Shown piece after piece: positions 1 to 10,510 of a DNA stretch of 64,000 nt; within the stretch, counting starts at the first letter, position 1; each line of letters opens with the position of its first letter. The DNA comes from Enchytraeus crypticus (lineage: Eukaryota > Annelida > Clitellata > Enchytraeida > Enchytraeidae): assembly GCA_905160935.1 (NCBI GenBank), contig CAJHZI010000410.1:876501-940500 (forward strand), read 5' to 3'. The position numbers were made by a program, and so were the translations under genes. The notes beneath the pieces were generated by a model, which was not told the DNA's origin, did no database searches, and saw only the letters and a list, made by a program, of their open reading frames with translations.

Positions 1-2232
1 TTTCACATTTACATTCAAAGTTAAAATTGGTTTCACGTCATTTTTCAAATCTGATCAACACATTCCGCTAGTACCCTTCCTTGGACTGATTACCAGGATT
101 TTTGTTCGCACTGTTTATTGACCACCCACATGCTACTCATCGGCTTTGATTGGTTCCATAGTTCTCGATGTTGTCTTGGGCAACAGTAGCACTCTAATTG
201 TATTGTTAATGTTATTGTTGCTGTTGTTGCAGTCACTTCTGTGTAAAATTTAAAATGTAATTTTACAAACACTCTCTCTATCTCTTTAGTGTTCTGCCAA
301 GCGGTAGGTTCAAGGTAAATATTCCTACTCACATGCTGTTTGTCATAATTAATCAAGCGCACACCATCGATTAGCGAGTAAATCTCTTCACAAATGGCTA
401 TGCCTTATCCACACCTTAATGTAGCCTATAGCTTGGAAATATTATGGCTTCTGAGATTGTTTCTTGATGCCTTCCTCAGTTCTATAATGAATTAAATTCC
501 ATTTAATCGGAAAATTACTAATTACTCGTTGTATTGACTGTCTGACTTAATAGCATGGATAATTACTAGACCTATATGCCAGAAGAAAGTTAAAAAGATG
601 AATAATTAATCCAGTATTTAAAGAGATGTGACAGTTAATTGATTGAAATAGGTAGAATAGGTACAGTAAATGAGACTAATGCAAAATTGATAGATTTAGC
701 AATTTCTTTAAAATTGTGAATGAGATACATGTTTAAGTAAGATCATTTAAGCCAGGCTTTCTGAAATGTTAGGCTACCAGGGCACGAATTGGCAAAGATG
801 GCGAGGACTACTCCTGCTGTGATAACTAGGTCACTCTTCTTATTGACAGTTCTAATTCTCATGCAGCTATTAAAATGACCCACTAATTGCTCTACATTAA
901 CAATTTTTTCTAAAGTCAACTTTAAAATTTCTAGATATTTTTGTAGCCAACGCTAATGTTAGTGCTAAACTCTTTAGTCGTACTATGAAGACAGGAATAT
1001 ATAGGTCATAAACTATGGCTACTATGATTCTGATTTATCATATTCCAATTCCAGCAATTTTAGATATTGATCATAAAAATGCTATTAAAATCTAGTGTTT
1101 TATTATTACTTCTTGTTTCTTTCTATTCTTTTAAATACACCATTGCTGATATCTCTTTGCACAGGCATGCAAGAGTCACGATAAGAAAAAGTCACGTGAT
1201 GATTGCAGTGATGTCACAGGGATAGGGTGTCTCACTGAAGGAAGGGGACGGAGTGAGAGGGGTGGGGACGTAGAATAAGGATAGGGACGAGGAGAGGGGG
1301 AGAGTACTACGGGAGGATGGACGGAAGAGAGCAAGAGAGAGTGGTTAGAAGATAATCAGTGGCACATCTGCCGTGCATCCTCACAATAAATCATACCAAT
1401 AATCGCACTGCCCCTTCCATTGTTGAGGGATAGAACCCCCACCCCTCTCCGTGATGAACAATGCTATCAGTTAGTGGTCACCACTTGCACGTGAGTCAAC
1501 CCAGGGTATGTATGACGTTGAATAGTATTCGCTTTATTTTCATCAGCAGCATATGATGGGGCCTTTCATTTGCTCCAGAAGATTTGAGTTCTCAGTAGAA
1601 AAGGAGACTGACTGTGCTTTGAAACATCTTAGATAAAAATGACAGTATTGTTTATAACAAGACGTGTTTGAAAAATTATAATAGCAAAATCAGTGAAGTC
1701 AGTAACTTTCAGAACGATTACGGTAAATCTCGGCAGAAGCCAGATTCGTGTCAGATAAACCATACTGATGGATGTAGTAGGCTTTTCATCAAGTTTCATA
1801 GAAGTTTGACAGTAAGTGAATAAATTAAATGTTTTATAATATTAATTACTATTTTTCTCTATCACGGTAGGGCTGGTACAGTTTTAAGCTTGCAGCAAGT
1901 GATAGTTGGCATAATGTCTTTGAGCGAGTCAATGGGAATGCGATTGAAAAATTTGAACTTTCACCCTAATGCGGTAAATGGACATTGAAAGGGATCATCA
2001 CTTCATTAATTTTTGAATTAAAAATTTTACTTAGGTCTGAATAAATTAAGGCTGAATATAAACAGCACCAGCCGTAAATGTGCATACTATGCTCGATGAA
2101 CTTCAGTAAATTTGCACTCGCTTAAACTGTTAGATTAATTCTATCTGGTAAATATGGATAATTTTAAACAATGGACTGCATTAGATACGATAATGGAGGC
2201 GGTGGATTTCTAATTCGACGAGCCTAGCCTGA
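1..2232. other. Intergenic, no supported gene
   Basis: AT-rich unique-looking sequence. A purine-rich G/A block at about 1,235-1,350 is the only compositional feature. No credible exon or RNA gene seen. Confidence 0.6.
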
Positions 2233-2336
2233 TTATATTCCATTGACTTGAGTCACTAGACCCTCGAGGTTCAGGATGATCTGATCTGTGATCTGTGTGG
2301 AGGACAATGGCTGTCTACCCATTGACCACATCACAA
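2233..2336 (-). CDS. Speculative terminal exon predicted from an adjacent junction-like array
   Basis: On the minus strand GCGATCATTAG|TTGTGATGTGG is followed by an open frame ending in TAA (VMWSMGRQPLSSTQITDQI...). The 27-bp array directly upstream (2,337-2,550) has units resembling this junction, the same arrangement seen at RIC1 exons. No homology recognised. Listed only because of that rule. Confidence 0.2.
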
Positions 2337-2550
2337 CTAATGATCGCTAAACCACATATTACACTAATCATCGCTCAACTACATTCTACACTAAACATCG
2401 CTCAACCACATCCCATACTAATAATCGCTAAACCACATCGTGCACTAATCATCGCTCAACCACATCTTACACTAATCATCGCTCAACTGCATTCTACACT
2501 AAACATCGCTCAACCACATTCTATACTAATCATCGCTCAACAGCTTGGAT
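2337..2550. repeat. 27-bp minisatellite, about 8 copies
   Basis: Unit contains CTAATCATCGCTCAACCACA with minor variants. On the minus strand each unit reads as ATTAG followed by G/T-rich sequence resembling the start of the possible exon at 2,336. Confidence 0.9.
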
Positions 2551-3339
2551 AGGCCTGCCTTAATAAAACATAGAAAATTAGAAATACAAAACATAATAAA
2601 TTTTAACAGCACCTTGATTTTACCAGGATAATGTAGTTCTGACCATTAAACTTTTTAATATCATAGAATAAAGAATTAGTTATTCAATATCTTTGTTTAA
2701 TATGGGTTGCACTGTAATACTGTATAGACTCGAAAAACATTGCCCTTCATAATCATAGCTTTTTTGTCACTAGAAAATCAAAGCTGACTAGTCTTCAACG
2801 ATTCACTCAAGAAGTAGGTGGTGGGTGCAATTATATTGATTTTTGACTAACGAATAGTCTATAGCTTTTAAAAGTTCATAATGGAATAAGTATAATTGTA
2901 AAACAAATTAATCGATCCTGTTTTCGAAAATAGATTTACGTTAGAAATTATGCAACATAGGCATTTACTTAATCCTGTTACTGAACTGATATTAAAACAA
3001 ATAGACATTAGAATTGATATTTAATCATTTTAACGACTTCCTAAACCAGTATAATTAAGTTACTTTAAATGAAGTCTTCGATATTGCGGATCATTTAATT
3101 GAAAACACAAAAATATAAACCAGTTATACCAATGAGAGAAATCTTAACCTTGTTCATGGTGTTTAACATTATGTTAGGATAGAACAGAATTATTTTAATG
3201 ATGAAACCACAGATGAAACCACCAGGGCTGCAGCCGTGATGACACGAATGATGATGGGAGACGATGCTGCAGCTAGGTCTAACGCATGAGTGAGAAGGAT
3301 AATGAGCGGGCTGAATGAAGATGACAAGCTGTGCTTCTT

Positions 3340-3440
3340 ATCCGGCCAGACATTCTCTTGATCCCCCGAGGCGGGGCTCGAACCCTAACCTGCTCATCAC
3401 GTGCTCACAACGCTCTGCAGGAGCCACTCGGTCAAGTACT
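3340..3440 (-). repeat. Possible tRNA-derived SINE fragment
   Basis: Minus strand holds a B-box-like GGTTCGAGCCCCG preceded by TGGCTCCTGCAGAG as a possible A box. No cloverleaf I can complete, so a SINE head is more likely than a tRNA gene. Confidence 0.35.
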
Positions 3441-3633
3441 GAACGTCGTCGTACACTTGAGATTGTATAATAATTGAGCATAAAGCGACAACGAGAATGT
3501 TATATTGACTGGGTGAAGCATTTATCTAGGCCTATTTGAAATCTACTGTATCAATAAATTTTAGTTAACTTTTTGTTTTTGATGTTTCGCAATTGTTTAT
3601 GTTTTTAACAAGCGAGATCCTTTGCATTTAAGG

Positions 3634-3783
3634 TTAGAAAATATCAACCAATCAGTGAAAGCTTCTTAATTTCACAGGGAGTGTTCATATCAGTAATTTA
3701 CTTAGTAATTTATTTAGAAAATATCAACCAATCAGTGAAAGCTTCTTAATTTCACAGGGAGTGTTCATATCAGTAATTTACTT
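3634..3783. repeat. Recent 80-bp tandem duplication
   Basis: A 70-bp segment (starting TTAGAAAATATCAACCAATC) occurs twice without difference, 80 bp apart (3,634-3,703 and 3,714-3,783). Confidence 0.95.
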
Positions 3784-4559
3784 TAAATCACCATACAGAT
3801 AGTGATGTCTAAAATAAAGAGTTGTTGGAAAATAGCACGCTAGCAGTAATGTAAATAACAAGAAAGAACCAATAGTAATTTAAAAATAAAGCGTGCGCTA
3901 AAATCGCTGCGTTCTAATTTTTAAAGCGATTTAACTGTATTCAAACTTTTTATCGGTTTAGGATTTGGTAATAATTAAAAAATGATGAAGCGTAACCTTT
4001 TGCTAGTTAAACTTCTCTTATCGTTTAATTAAAAAGATGGTCAGAGTAGTGCAATAAATACATAATCGTAATGCAAGAGATATGACTAAATAAATCGTAC
4101 ACCATAGGACATTTCTATATCGTTCATTAAGGAGCATTTTTATGGCTAAGAATCATGCCACAAAACTCTAGTCAACTGCTGTTAACTCCTGTAGTAACAC
4201 ACTTAATATTTGTGACAATAAATGTTCAAAAATAAGTCTAAGTCTCTTACAATGCTGCTAATTATTAGATTTGTCTCATCTGAGAACTAACATTTTCAGA
4301 TTACATATAATAATTTCTTGTAATTTTTAGTTTTTGACAGATATATTAATGAAATTCAGTTTTGAAGACGAAGTGATCGCAAGAGTTACTACTAAATTTA
4401 TGTCAAATGATGGATTTGCAGATAATTCAGAATCGCCAGTAACAATCAATTGATTGCTCAGTAACTTCAATGTCACCAACGGCAAGAAAAAATCTGTGTT
4501 AATATTATAAAGAAATAAATAAGGTAAAAAGTTTAATTTTAACTTAAATTTTCAAGACT

Positions 4560-4665
4560 CTAGTCAATTTTTATTTAAACAAGTCCCAAGGGCTTCTGTC
4601 AGAGACCGTCCGACCGGGATTCCAACCGATGGCCTCGTGCTGCTCAGGTGTTCAGGCTATTCAAC
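4560..4665 (-). repeat. Possible tRNA-like SINE fragment
   Basis: Minus strand contains GGTTGGAATCCCGG, a B-box-like motif, in a locally GC-richer block. Single degraded copy. Confidence 0.25.
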
Positions 4666-4904
4666 CGAGCAATCGTAATTTTACAACAACTTCTTTAGTA
4701 GTTAAACTATTTTTTATGTAACAGCAGACCTTAAAGACGAATATGATCGGTAACTATGAATCAGATAAATTGTCATATTTAAAATATAAGCACTGCAATG
4801 AGTAGTAGTGCTCAAACAGATGAAGTTTCGTTCAAGAGAAATTCCAGTTAATTAAATCTCCTTGACTCAGCTGTCTACTGACGCGATGACGCTCAGTCAG
4901 GAGA

Positions 4905-5290
4905 CGATAATCAGGTGATGCACGTGTGTGATGTCTGTCTGCATGTTTGCGTGCTTGTGCGTGTCTATGTGCTTGCGAGTGTTTGTGAACGTCTGTCTGC
5001 AAGTATGCGTGCCTATGTATGTCTGTGTGCGTGTACGCGTGCTTGTGTGTATCTGTCTGAAAACGTGCTTGCTTATCTGTGTCTGTGTGCATGTATGAGT
5101 GCTGGTGTGATGTCTGTGTGCATGGTTACGTGTTTATTTGTGTGTGTCTGCATGTATGCGCGCTTGTGTGATGTCTGTCTGCATGTATGCGTGCTCGTGT
5201 AATGTCTGTCTGCATGTATGCGTGCTTGTGTGATGTCTGTCTGTATGTGTGCTTGCTTGTGTGTGTGTCTGTCTGCTTGTATGCTTGCTT
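4905..5290. repeat. TG-rich degenerate minisatellite
   Basis: Degenerate units with TGATGTCTGTCTGCATGTAT and TGCGTGCTTGTG. It gives long open frames on both strands that are low-complexity artefacts. Confidence 0.85.
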
Positions 5291-5684
5291 AAATATTAAC
5301 GGATTTGATAATTTAATAAATTTTATGAATGCATTTAACAAAAAGCTTGTGACAAAAGGATACAGTTGAGGATATTTAAAAAGCTTTCCTTTCGCTACGA
5401 ATTTGCCTAAATGAAAAGTTCGTATAGGCCTAGGTTTTGAAGTTTTAAACGAGAGATTCTGAGGTGAATTGAAATCTCGTGGGTTCGAATCCCAGCCGCG
5501 CTGATCTAAGAATAATTCTCGGACATTCACTGAACTGGTTAACGGAAAATGGTCTCAATTGCCTAACGGTTTAAGCAGGTGGTATTAAAAAGTGATAGAT
5601 ATCAACATAGTTGATCGTTTCACTATAATGCGTGTTTAATGCTTGTTCACTTTTCTTCAAGTCACTGAATAAAAGATCGATCTA

Positions 5685-6448
5685 CAGACTGGGGCAAAAA
5701 AAAATAATCCCTTAGCGAAATCTCAATAACTTTAAGAAAACTCAAAATATCTCTACGAAATTTACGGAGCTTCTAGGGAGGAATGTCTGCGTATATCCTG
5801 CAAATTTGATGAAAATCTATTTAACAGGAAAAATATTACAGCGTTTCTACGAAAAAAATGCAAAATCAGTTTTAGCATGGCTTTTTTTAACCAAAAGTCT
5901 TAATAACTTGAATAAAACTCAAAATAGTTTTACAAAATTTTCGAAGCTTCCAGAGGATGAATTTCTACACATATCTTGCAAATTTGGTGAAAATATATTC
6001 AGAAGTAACAAAAACGCAGCGTATCTTCAAAAAAATTTTAAAATCAATTTTAACAAGGCTTTTTTAAACAAAAGTACCGGACAATTTCTTCAAAATTAAG
6101 GAATAATTTTAACAGAAGAACGAATTTTAAGCATCTCTAATTGGAGTAGTTAACAAGGTAGTGCAGGCTTATACTCCACCCCTTGAGTAAGCGGCCCTTT
6201 TCAGGGTCGTTATTTTATTTAAAAGGAACGACTGGCATTTCGAAAAGCTACCTTGTTAAAATTGATTTTAGCACTTTTCTCGTAGAAATGCTGTAATTTC
6301 GTAACTAATGAAAATATTTTCATAGAATTTGCAGGATATACGCAGAAATTCCTCCCCTAGAAGCTCCGTAAATCTCGTAGAGATATTTTGAGTTTTCTTA
6401 AAGTTATTGAGATTTCGCTAGGGGATTATTATTTTTTGCCCCAGTCTG
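5685..6448. mobile_element. Tc1/mariner-like MITE with long inverted repeats
   Basis: 764-bp element starting CAGACTGGGGCAAAA and ending in its reverse complement, flanked by TA on both sides (5,683-5,684 and 6,449-6,450), as for Tc1/mariner target duplications. The inverted repeats run about 190-200 bp with indels. The left repeat has an extra diverged tandem copy at about 5,885-6,075. No transposase frame, so non-autonomous. Confidence 0.85.
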
Positions 6449-6751
6449 TATAGGCCTAAGTCTTATCATTATTCGCCTTAATTAAAAGGCGACTATAGGC
6501 AAAAGTAAGAAAATAAGGAGAAATCACATAAAAAATAAACTTTTTTTTTATCGATAAAACTACGCTAAGGTTCAAATTTTGCAGAGCAAATTCAATTATA
6601 CATGAAATCAATCAGATGATGATAGATGAATTGTACTTGGAAGGTGACGTAGAAATATACGAATATTAAAGCGTAAATTGAACCTGCCATTCAATTTCGA
6701 TACCTCGCCACTGACTCCAGCCAGTGATGATGTCGATCAACTTAAAAAGGC

Positions 6752-6876
6752 TGGAAAAGCTAATGTTAGTGTCAATTCCAAAGCTATGCCAATGACGGGC
6801 GAGCCCGGGATTTGAACCCTGCACATACTGATCCGGGGTCAAATAACTAACTGACATCACCACTGGCTCCAGCCAT
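6752..6876 (-). mobile_element. tRNA-derived SINE (family A), minus copy of an inverted pair
   Basis: Minus strand reads TGGCTGGAGCCAGTGGTGAT, degenerate A box, then B box GGGTTCAAATCCCGGG and the family tail CACTAACATTAGC. Head-to-head with the next copy. Confidence 0.8.
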
Positions 6877-7003
6877 GCGGCGATAAGATGTTTAGGCTAT
6901 TCTATGGGGCATCAGTATGTGCGGGGTTCAAATCCTGTGATAGCCCGTCACTGACATCGCTTTCGAGTGAGAAAACTGACGTTAACATTAGCTATACCAG
7001 CAT
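6870..7003 (+). mobile_element. tRNA-derived SINE (family A), plus copy of an inverted pair
   Basis: Plus strand with B box GGGGTTCAAATCCTG and tail CACTGACATCGCTTTCGAG ... ACGTTAACATTAGC. The A-box region is degraded. Confidence 0.8.
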
Positions 7004-7069
7004 TTTAGAGAGAATTAAAGGGAAAGAGAGAGAGAGACAGAAACTGAGTAATAATAATATTTTAATGAT

Positions 7070-7300
7070 ATATGTCTCATTAGATCCGCACCAACGTCAG
7101 AAAGGGCATTCGGTTGGTGAGCGCCTGGGCTCCAGAAATTGATAAAAAATTTAAACGAATGAAAAAGTCTGAAATAGGGGATTGACTGAGGGATGATATG
7201 ATGTGGGACAGAAAGGATTTGAGACAGTCTCTTCGTATCCCGACCCTATTTAAACTGGAATTCAAGGGAAGAAGAAGAAGAAGATGATGATGATGATAAT
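7070..7300 (+). mobile_element. Dispersed 3'-end repeat with GAA/GAT tail
   Basis: Shares ACGTCAGAAAGG...CGGTTGGTGAGCGCCT and TCGTATCCCGACCC...AAACTGG...AAGGGAAGA with copies at 17.3, 17.9, 26.6, 34.9 and 35.9 kb. Ends in (GAA)n(GAT)n, a microsatellite tail typical of LINE or SINE 3' ends. Confidence 0.7.
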
Positions 7301-7689
7301 TGATAATGATGATATATGTCTCAGTATATTTTTGTTCTAACTGACATGCTCTTCATGCTATCCCTATCGCTCTCCCTCTCTAAACTTACCTCTCTCCCAC
7401 CTCCCCACACTTCAGCTCCTTGTTAAGCTATTTCATGCAGCTCTTGTTGCGCTAGTCTTCTCAAGAATTCTATTACATTATTCCTTCTTCTTTATTACGA
7501 CTGAAATTTGATTTTCTGCCCATCTGTCAGTGCGACAGACTTCCAGGAACAAGTAGGACTCGATGGGAGCTTTCGTGACAGCCGTCGAACCGGAATGATT
7601 ACAGGAGGACTTGTGGTACCGGAGCAATGATTATATACGTATAGGCTTAAAAAAATCATCAAACACGTGACATTTCACCAATAAAGTGA

Positions 7690-7698
7690 CTGTATATA

Positions 7699-7772
<74 letters not shown>

Positions 7773-7921
7773 AAAAAGAGGCAGAGGCAAGCCGAGATTA
7801 GGTATGCTAGATGATTTAATGACCCACTCATATATGGACATGAAGAGGAAAGCGGAAGACAGAGAAGAGTGTAGGCATTACATATCATATGTATATAATT
7901 TATATATATATATATATATAT

Positions 7922-7955
<34 letters not shown>

Positions 7956-8031
7956 ATATATATCTATATAAATATAATAATCTATACGTATTTATCTAGA
8001 TAAATAGAGCGATATACATATATATAAATTA

Positions 8032-8104
<73 letters not shown>

Positions 8105-8105
8105 T
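7690..8105. repeat. AT microsatellites flanking a LINE 3' fragment
   Basis: Long (TA)n runs at about 7,690-7,770, 7,900-7,950 and 8,035-8,102. Between them (about 7,772-7,888) is a plus-strand copy of the LINE C-terminal repeat (YMDMKRKAEDREECR). No gene. Confidence 0.85.
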
Positions 8106-8111
8106 GTATAC

Positions 8112-8400
8112 TGTGGCGGATCCAGGGGGGGGCTCAGGCCCCCCTCTTAGATCCGACGATAAAAAAATTTTAAACTATATTTTCATTGTTTCTATGCAAT
8201 TTCTAGGTGTAAATATGTTTTACGGGCGTTAGGGGGGTGGGTGGGGGGGGGGGTACAAGAGGGAACTCAAACAGTCCAACTACCTGGAATTTTTTCAAAT
8301 ATGGGCCCCACTAGGGGCCCATATTTGAAAACCCCCCTTCCGTAATATGGGCCCCACTAGGGGCCCATATTACGGAAGGGGGGCCGAAAAATGTTTACCG
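8112..8400. repeat. GC-rich block with two perfect hairpins
   Basis: Begins with a transposon-end-like TGGCGGATCCAGGGGGGGG. Contains G runs, then a 17-bp-arm hairpin (8,293-8,330) and a 24-bp-arm hairpin (8,332-8,383), both with the loop ACTA and the same GGGCCCC core. Confidence 0.8.
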
Positions 8401-8819
8401 TTTCATTAGCTCTCAATTTTCACTTTAACCACTGTATAAGAGGAAAAAGGGTGTAAATAATATATGTGAACTCTCTCCCGGAACAGTGGTGCATACCGCC
8501 TTGGAGGCCGCGAAGGCACTAACGTGTGCCCTAACACATATAGCTAAATAAATCATATAAAGCAGTGAAAAGTTTATAACAGTCAAGACAATCAATCTAA
8601 GCATAAAATTACTTCAAAATACCCCTACATACTAGCAGGAAAAAGTTTCTAATACATTAAAACTCGTTTACGAATAAAATTTAAAACACCAGCATATACA
8701 AAATCTTAAAATATTACTTACGTTTGCTTTAATTGTATAACTAATCGGTGATAATCTAAAATGAACATACATTACAATCCATACCGAGAAATCTACAAAT
8801 ATATATAAAGGCTTATACT

Positions 8820-9830
8820 TTAGTCACTTTTGGTACTGGATTTAAAAATTAAAAACTTGTTAAAATCAAAATCTTTCAGTTGGATTTTAAAAGATTTGAC
8901 ATTATTTGCTAAAACAATACTGTCTGGTAAGGAGTTCCAAGGTTCGCATATCCTGGAAGAAAAGAAGTATTTGTGTGTATCAAGTTTAGGATTATTGATT
9001 ACTAATTTAAAAGAATTTCCCCTTGATTTTCTATTAGATAACTCAAGACCATAGCTATCAATATCCCCTTCCACTAATCCATTCAAGATTTTATAACAGA
9101 AAATTAAGTCAAAGTGAAGTCGCCTTCGTTCCAAGGTAATTAAATTTACCGCCTTAAGTCTGGCATCATACTGCATGTTTAGCAAACCTGGAAGTCTTTT
9201 GGTAAAGCTTCTTTGGATACTTTCCAATAAAATAATGTCTCTCACACAATGCGGGGACCAAACTGGGGAGCTATAATCGAAGAGCGGAAGAAAGTATGAT
9301 TTATAAGCTAAATGAAGGTAGTTTGAATCACGAGTTAGAAACGCCCTGAAGAGTAACGCTATTCTCTGTTTGGCACTGGAAACTATTTTAGCTATATGAG
9401 CAGTAAACAAAAGTTTAGCATCAACTATTACACCTAAGTCGCGGATTTGGTTTACGTTGTTCATATCAATTTTATTTATTGAATTTTTGCAAGACGAGTC
9501 AAGATTTAATCGATTGTTAGATAAAATGTCCATAGTACAACATTTAGTGACAGATATATTCAGTTGCCATACTTTCACCCACATTGACTGTTTATCAAGA
9601 CAATGTTGAAAATCAGCAGCACACTTAATTTGGCTGTACATTTTAACATCATCAGCAAAATATTTTGACTTAACTGATTCAGGAAACAAAATGCTCAGTT
9701 CGTTTACATATATTACAAATAGAACAGGACCGAGGACGCTCCCTGAGTGACCCCGCTTATGATTGAAACAGGTTTTGAAAAAGCATTCTGTGTTTTTACT
9801 TGCTGTATCGAGGGGCTTACGCCCCCCCCA
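8820..9830 (-). pseudogene. Non-LTR retrotransposon RT fragment (CR1/Jockey-like)
   Basis: Minus-strand frame with the C-terminal half of a LINE reverse transcriptase. GVTQG then, after a one-base deletion, SVLGPVLFVIYVNELS (motif B region), YFADDVKMY (catalytic motif C), then the LINE thumb and tail (LGVIVDAKLLFTAHI, YSSPVWSPHC). 5'-truncated and frameshifted, so inactive. Confidence 0.88.
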
Positions 9831-10159
9831 TCTTCCACCAAAATTAGGTCACTTTTGCAATTGGTCCAGATCCGCTCAGTTTCTTCAGAGCCTCAGAGGT
9901 GAAAAGTAAACTACTTTTTTCCTAAACAAATGTAAGATTTTAGGCATTTTAGGTTTTCCTCTCACTTTAGTACGGGTATGAGGGGGGGGGGGTAAGATAC
10001 GGGGATATACTCCCTCTGTGAGCCGAGCGCATTATGCTGAAATATTTTGAGCCCCCCCACACAGCATTTTTTCTGGTTGCGTCACGTCCCGAAGAAGGCG
10101 GGGTGTAAGCAAAAATGAATTCACTGTCCAAAAAAATTTCTTTTACGGACAACGACGAT

Positions 10160-10235
10160 ATTTTTATTTTAAAAATCCATGTTACAGATAGGCTATATAT
10201 AGCCTATCTGTAACATGGATTTTTAAAATAAAAAT
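10160..10235. repeat. 76-bp perfect palindrome
   Basis: Two uninterrupted 38-bp arms meeting at GGCTATATATAGCC (centre 10,197/10,198). Followed by AT, GATG and GA microsatellites to about 10,505. Confidence 0.95.
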
Positions 10236-10244
10236 TATGAAACA

Positions 10245-10245
10245 G

Positions 10246-10289
<44 letters not shown>

Positions 10290-10435
10290 TACAGATAGAT
10301 AAATTAATGGATGGATTGATGGATGGATTGATGGATGAAGTGATGGATGGAGATCTGAGGGATGGATGGACGGAAGAATTAAGGGACGGATTGAGGGAAA
10401 GGCAGAGAGACGGGGACAGACAGATATAGAGATAT

Positions 10436-10488
<53 letters not shown>

Positions 10489-10510
10489 GTGAGAGAGAGA
10501 GAGAAATGAC
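10245..10510. repeat. Simple-repeat cluster (AT, GATG, GA)
   Basis: (AT)n, then ATGGATGGATTG units, then (GA)n to about 10,505. No coding content. Confidence 0.9.

Noticed and set aside
1180..1530. CpG island or exon in the GC-richer block
   Set aside because: Enrichment is mostly purine-rich G/A sequence; no splice sites with an open frame and no homology.
4832..5369. Cys/Val-rich and His/Thr-rich proteins
   Set aside because: Low-complexity translation of a TG-rich satellite in both directions.
8820..9689. Host gene encoding a 289-residue protein
   Set aside because: Contains the FADD catalytic motif and the flanking blocks of a LINE reverse transcriptase; truncated and frameshifted.
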